A stretch of 12,619 nucleotides of DNA from an uncultured Planctomycetaceae bacterium (GTDB taxonomy: Bacteria; Planctomycetota; Planctomycetia; Planctomycetales; Planctomycetaceae), in contig CAIXQV010000727.1 in assembly GCA_903921605.1 (NCBI GenBank), positions 1-12,619 of the forward strand, in the 5' to 3' direction. The position numbers were made by a program, and so were the translations under genes. Positions 6,946 to 12,619 of the stretch are shown here, piece by piece; the first letter of the stretch is position 1; every line of letters begins with the position of its first letter. The notes beneath the pieces were generated by a model. It did not search any database, had not been told where the DNA came from, and saw only the letters and a list, made by a program, of their open reading frames with translations.

Positions 6946-8024
6946 GCTGAGGCCTCAAAGTCCTTCATGAACTGCACAAGGGCTTCAACGCCTTCCGGAG
7001 GAAATGCGTTGTAGATACTGGCACGCATTCCGCCGACGCTGCGATGTCCCTTCAGGCCACTGAAGCCCTTGGCTTCGGCTGCTTTGACGAACGCGTTGTC
7101 CTTGTCTTCGTTGCCCGTGACGAACGTAACGTTCATCATAGATCCGCTGCCTGGCTTCGCTGTTGATTTGAACAGGCTGCTGGACTTTAGATAGTCGTAT
7201 AGCACAGCGGCCTTGGCTTTGTTGCGAGTTTCCATCGCCGCCAAACCACCCTGAGCCTTGATCCAGCGGAAAACCAGCATCATCAGGTAGATGCCGAAGG
7301 TCGGAGGCGTATTGTACATCGACTCATTTTCCGCATGAGTACGATACTGCAGCATCGTCGCCAAATTTTTATTGCCGGCTTCGACCAGATCCTTCCGCAC
7401 GATCACCAGCGTAACGCCGCTTGGTCCCAGGTTCTTCTGAGCACCTGCGTAGATCAGACCGTATTTGCGGATGTCAATGGGTCGGCTGAAGATGTCGCTG
7501 CTGGCATCGCACACCAGAAACGCGGAGCCGGGAATTCCCGCAGGCTCCGACTGGAACTGAGTTCCAAAGATCGTGTTGTTCGAGGTGAAATGAACGTAAG
7601 CCGGATTGTCGCTATACGAGCAGGATTCCGGAATGTAATTGAAGTTGGCATCCTTGCTGGTGCAGGCCACATGAATCTTCCCGACGGACTTGGCTTCCTT
7701 CAGAGCTTTCTCGGCCCACATGCCGGTGATCAAATAATCAGCCGTGCGATCGGCTGGCAACAGATTCATCGGCACCATGGAAAACTGCAGAGACGCACCT
7801 CCCTGCAGGAAGAGCACCGCGTAGTCTTCTGGAATTCCGGCCAATTCGCGGCACAGAGCTTCCGCTTCAGCGGCGACAGCCATAAATGGTTTGCCGCGAT
7901 GCGAATGTTCACAGATGCCGACGCCGGTGTTTCCCAGGGAAAGCAGGTTTTCGCGAGCTTCCTCGAGAACAGTTTCAGGCAATACGGCAGGGCCGGCGGA
8001 GAAATTCCAAATGCGACGAGTCAT
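6942..8024 (-). CDS. serC: Phosphoserine aminotransferase
   Basis: SerC converts 3-phosphohydroxypyruvate and glutamate to phosphoserine and 2-oxoglutarate in serine synthesis. In many bacteria it also acts in the pyridoxal-phosphate pathway. The 360-residue product matches the family's usual length. Diagnostic stretches are [13 protein letters not shown] (4-16), HRGKPF (42-47), [11 protein letters not shown] (71-81), [12 protein letters not shown] (173-184), the PLP-binding Lys197 in [28 protein letters not shown] (230-243), and the C-terminal [18 protein letters not shown] (323-340). The ATG at 8024 places the first strand four residues from the N-terminus, as in E. coli. In-frame ATGs at 8042 and 8114 would add 6 or 30 residues. 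None has a good ribosome binding site. It is followed with a four-base overlap by the nucleosidase-like gene and is divergent from dnaN. Confidence 0.95.
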   Translation of the reverse strand: MTRRIWNFSAGPAVLPETVLEEARENLLSLGNTGVGICEHSHRGKPFMAVAAEAEALCRELAGIPEDYAVLFLQGGASLQFSMVPMNLLPADRTADYLITGMWAEKALKEAKSVGKIHVACTSKDANFNYIPESCSYSDNPAYVHFTSNNTIFGTQFQSEPAGIPGSAFLVCDASSDIFSRPIDIRKYGLIYAGAQKNLGPSGVTLVIVRKDLVEAGNKNLATMLQYRTHAENESMYNTPPTFGIYLMMLVFRWIKAQGGLAAMETRNKAKAAVLYDYLKSSSLFKSTAKPGSGSMMNVTFVTGNEDKDNAFVKAAEAKGFSGLKGHRSVGGMRASIYNAFPPEGVEALVQFMKDFEASA

Positions 8025-8654
8025 CGCGAGTACAGCTTTCATTGAGACAATTTGAGACGGGGGCGATCGCAGAATTTTCGGCGATCTTAATCGAGGAACC
8101 GCTCGGACATCCATCAGGAGCCGAAAAGATTGTTGGAACTACCCAGATTACAATACCAACCCCGGAATCCGGCTCCGTTCTATCATAACCCGAAGCGTGA
8201 GCGAGGGATCGGTGCAACAGAGTCGCACCCCTCGCTGACGCTTCGGGTTGTGATGCCACATAGCGGCCGACTTGTGCATTGTTTCCGGGACTGCTCCTGA
8301 GTGGCCTTTGCACCAGCTTTTTGCCGTAAATCCCACCGCAATTTGACACCGCAGCGGGTCTCCGGGAGCAGAATTCTAAAGCGTTCTTCGATTCGCCACA
8401 AATCCGACCTGAAAACTGCCCCGGCAGCAGGAATTTCGCCCCTGAAAAGCGGCGAAAAGACCAGGATTGGAACAGTGAACTCCAGAGGCTCCAAACCTTT
8501 ACGGAAGGTGGCAAACGGCAGCCCGTCAGCATACCGCATTCCGAACGATTCTGATAAACTCTGCTCTTCCGAAAATGAACTCCCGAAGCGGGACGTCGGC
8601 TCAAGGAATTGAGTCAGGCCGTTGACTATTTTGAATTGCGGAGCAGCCTTCCCC
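8025..8654. other. Long divergent intergenic region between serC and dnaN
   Basis: These 630 bases should carry the serC and dnaN promoters. I see no gene with a recognisable product. Contents noted: the large palindromic repeat at 8187-8249; a seven-base stem TTTCGCC/GGCGAAA (8434-8440 and 8451-8457, ten-base loop); and a perfect TTGACA at 8343-8348 that lacks a matching -10 box at 16-18 bases. No cluster of TTATCCACA-type DnaA boxes is visible, so there is no direct support for an origin here despite the adjacent dnaN. Confidence 0.6.
8187..8249. repeat. Large imperfect palindrome, planctomycete NPKRQRG-type repeat
   Basis: Two 21-base arms (8187-8207 and 8229-8249) are reverse complements with one mismatch, around a 21-base loop. 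The left arm begins AACCCGAAGCG and the right arm ends CGCTTCGGGTT. Read on the minus strand, the element gives the chance peptide NPKRQRG...PSLTLRV. I recall this string from many spurious ORFs in planctomycete genomes, which marks a dispersed repeat rather than a gene. Function is unknown; a stable hairpin in transcripts or a REP-like mobile unit is possible. Confidence 0.75.
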
Positions 8655-9767
8655 ATGCAGTTGTCTTGTAATCGCGCCTTGTTTTCGTCGGCATTTTCCA
8701 TTGCGGCTTCGGCAGTGCCATCGCGTACGCCAAAAGACATCCTGCGAAACGTATTCATGGCGGTCAGCAGTTCCGGCGTGGAACTCGTTGGCACCGATCA
8801 GGAAATGGCCATTCGCTTCAAAGTCGCTGGGGTCACAACCAGTTCAACGGGAGACGCCCTGCTTCCCACACAACGCATTTCATCGATTCTTCGCGAGCTT
8901 CAGGACGAACAGCTCGACCTGACGATCGACGAAAAGAACATCACGCTGAAAGCGGCATCTGCCAAGTTTCGGCTATCGTCAGAAGATCCTCGGGAGTTCC
9001 CACCTGTTCCGTCCTTCAGCGAACAGAACTACTTCCGAATTCCTGCTCCCGTGTTCAGGCAGATGATTCGCCGGACGTCGTTTGCGACAGATACAGAAAG
9101 TACTCGCTACGCCCTTGGTGGCCTGTTGCTTGAGTTCGGTGAAGGCACCGTCACTCTGGCCGCAACAGACAGCCGACGCCTGGCTGTGGCAACGGCTGCC
9201 TGCGAAAAAGAAGGCAACCCGATGGCTCCGACAAAGACGACCGTCGTGCCGACGAAGGCGATGTCTCTTCTGGAGCGTTCCATTGATCCTCAGGCGGAGT
9301 TTGTAGACATCGCCGTTCACGATAACGACGTGATGATGCGATCCGGGGCGTGTACTGTTTACAGTCGACTTGTGGAAGGCCGGTTCCCGCGCTATCGCGA
9401 CGTGATTCCTCGCAGCGGCAACGTGAATGTGCCGCTGCCCGTGGCTCCTTTCTTCGCGGCCGTTCGTCAGTCTCAGATTATTACTGACGAAGAAAGTCGA
9501 GGCGTCGACTTCCAGTTTGGTTCGTCCATGCTGACGCTCAGCAGTCAGGCCAGCACGATTGGTGAGTCAAAAATTGAACTGCCGATCGAGTATGACCATG
9601 ACGAAGTGAAAATTACTTTCGACCCGAAGTACGTTGCTGATTTCCTGAAGGTGCTGACACCAGAAACTCTGGTCGATCTGCAACTGACGGATTCGGATAC
9701 AGCGGCGGTCTTCCGCGTCGAAGATTCTTACACGTATGTCATCATGCCATTGTCACAGGATCGATAA
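8655..9767 (+). CDS. dnaN: DNA polymerase III beta subunit (sliding clamp)
   Basis: The clamp is a ring-shaped dimer that encircles DNA and tethers the replicative polymerase. The 370-residue chain (E. coli 366) shows three similar domains: 1-120 (MQLSCNRALF..., ILRNVFMAV), about 125-250 (RYALGGLLLEF at 151-161, ATDSRRLA at 170-177, EGRFPRYRDVIP at 241-252) and about 255-370, ending YVIMPLSQDR, close to the family's YVVMPMRL-type C-terminus. The ATG at 8655 is chosen because family members begin directly with this first strand; a TTG at 8622 would add 11 unlikely residues. GGAG lies 11 bases upstream. It is the first gene of a dnaN / DUF721 / gyrB run on this strand. Neither dnaA upstream nor recF downstream is present; serC lies divergent instead. 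Confidence 0.96.
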   Translation: MQLSCNRALFSSAFSIAASAVPSRTPKDILRNVFMAVSSSGVELVGTDQEMAIRFKVAGVTTSSTGDALLPTQRISSILRELQDEQLDLTIDEKNITLKAASAKFRLSSEDPREFPPVPSFSEQNYFRIPAPVFRQMIRRTSFATDTESTRYALGGLLLEFGEGTVTLAATDSRRLAVATAACEKEGNPMAPTKTTVVPTKAMSLLERSIDPQAEFVDIAVHDNDVMMRSGACTVYSRLVEGRFPRYRDVIPRSGNVNVPLPVAPFFAAVRQSQIITDEESRGVDFQFGSSMLTLSSQASTIGESKIELPIEYDHDEVKITFDPKYVADFLKVLTPETLVDLQLTDSDTAAVFRVEDSYTYVIMPLSQDR

Positions 9768-9780
9768 GAGCAGAGTGGTT

Positions 9781-9845
9781 AGTGTTCAGCTGCCAGTGTT
9801 CAGTCAATCGCAATACTCAACACTGAGCACCGAAAACTAAACACT
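9781..9845. repeat. Imperfect inverted repeat in the spacer after dnaN
   Basis: The arms 9781-9804 and 9822-9845 are reverse complements at 18 of 24 positions. Within the left arm, AGTGTTCAG is directly repeated (9781-9789 and 9795-9803). The pair fills most of the 99-base gap between dnaN and the DUF721 gene. It may form a hairpin that attenuates or punctuates the transcript. I recall runs of similar AGTGTTCAG units in planctomycete intergenic DNA, so it may also be a dispersed repeat. Confidence 0.5.
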
Positions 9846-9866
9846 TCGTGAAAAGGACTTCCCTGC

Positions 9867-10178
9867 GTGTCTGATGAAATGTTGTCATCGCCGTCAACTC
9901 TGAAGAACGCTTTGATGCGTTTTATTCGCAGTACCGGCGTTGTGAACCGTTCGGCGGCGGAAAGCCTGGATGCCGAATGGAAACGAATCGTTGGCCCGGA
10001 ATTGGGTCGACGCAGCACAGCTCGCAAAGTTCGTGATGGGATTGTGGAAGTGGTGGTCACAAACAGTGCAACTCTTGAAGAGTTGCGGGGCTTCATGCAT
10101 GAGACCGTGCTGGAGCAAATGAAGACCAATTTGCCTCAGTCCAACATTCGATCCATTCGGTACGTGCGTGCTCGTTAA
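9867..10178 (+). CDS. dciA: DUF721 protein, DciA-like probable replicative helicase loader
   Basis: The product is 103 residues. The DUF721 core runs from about residue 30 to 100: AAESLDAEWKRIVGPELGRRS, then DGIVEVVVTNSATLEELRGF and a closing strand NIRSIRYVRAR. DUF721 defines DciA, which delivers or activates the DnaB helicase at the origin in the many bacteria that lack the phage-derived DnaC or DnaI. Its position between dnaN and gyrB is typical of this family and supports the call. The assignment rests on fold pattern and context, because the family is divergent. The GTG start at 9867 is preferred: AAGGA lies nine bases upstream, whereas the ATG at 9879 would be too far from it. The protein is small, basic and expected to be cytoplasmic. 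Confidence 0.8.
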   Translation: MSDEMLSSPSTLKNALMRFIRSTGVVNRSAAESLDAEWKRIVGPELGRRSTARKVRDGIVEVVVTNSATLEELRGFMHETVLEQMKTNLPQSNIRSIRYVRAR

Positions 10179-10210
10179 AGTAGTGAATTGAAAAGCCGGT
10201 CATTTGAGAT

Positions 10211-10222
10211 TTCAAATTTGAA
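10211..10222. repeat. Perfect 12-base palindrome in the spacer before gyrB
   Basis: TTCAAATTTGAA is a perfect palindrome in the 92-base gap between the DUF721 gene and gyrB. The surrounding stretch (TTTGAGATTTCAAATTTGAA) is A/T-rich and repetitive. It is a candidate operator, or the core of a dispersed repeat. Confidence 0.35.
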
Positions 10223-10252
10223 GTATCAGATCCCCGGTATGTTTTCGGTTGA

Positions 10253-12619
<2,367 letters not shown>

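Noticed and set aside
7335..8045. 236-residue open frame on the plus strand opposite serC
   Set aside because: It lies antisense to a certain serC and has no family features.
8148..8336. 62-residue minus-strand ORF containing NPKRQRG and SLTLRV
   Set aside because: The peptide comes from the palindromic repeat; such ORFs are, as I recall, spurious annotations in planctomycetes.
8343..8348. Perfect TTGACA as a dnaN promoter -35 box
   Set aside because: The sequence 16-18 bases downstream is GC-rich with no TATAAT-like hexamer.
8025..8654. Possible chromosomal origin next to dnaN
   Set aside because: I found no TTATCCACA-type boxes or a clear AT-rich unwinding stretch; proximity to dnaN alone is not enough.
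8183..8794. 203-residue open frame on the minus strand across the dnaN start
   Set aside because: It covers the palindromic repeat and the certain dnaN start, and its translation looks like noncoding DNA.

Overview
The window most likely comes from a member of the Planctomycetota (order Planctomycetales), at roughly mid-50s percent GC. The evidence is indirect. It includes an intergenic palindrome whose chance translation reads NPKRQRG...SLTLRV, which I recall as a hallmark of planctomycete genomes. It also includes a second paired-hairpin intergenic repeat, weak or absent Shine-Dalgarno sites at several genes, long gene-free gaps, and a dnaN / DUF721 / gyrB order without recF. I could run no database search, so this assignment is by recognition only.

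Left third (1-2624, all minus strand): a secreted protein that is probably a TIM-barrel hydrolase and runs off the left edge; a single-HKD phospholipase D-superfamily protein strikingly like the Nuc/Zucchini (PLD6) subgroup; and a complete XerC/XerD-type tyrosine recombinase. A 452-bp divergent gap follows (2625-3076). It holds several short palindromes, a direct repeat and two doubtful small ORFs.

Middle (3077-6000, plus strand): a large membrane-anchored protein of unknown function with an internally duplicated module overlaps purN (purine synthesis) by four bases (ATGA), so the two are probably co-translated. A 135-bp convergent gap with a double-hairpin repeat separates them from a minus-strand pair, serC (serine and pyridoxal-phosphate synthesis) followed by a nucleoside-phosphorylase-like gene. 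That pair overlaps by four bases (GTGA).

Right third (8025-12619): a 630-bp gap with the NPKRQRG-type palindrome separates serC from the divergent replication cluster dnaN (sliding clamp), a DUF721/DciA-like gene (probable replicative helicase loader) and gyrB (running off the right edge). Both short spacers inside this cluster contain inverted-repeat sequence. dnaA and recF, the usual companions, are not present in the window, and I saw no convincing DnaA-box cluster. I saw no rRNA, tRNA, CRISPR array or insertion sequence.
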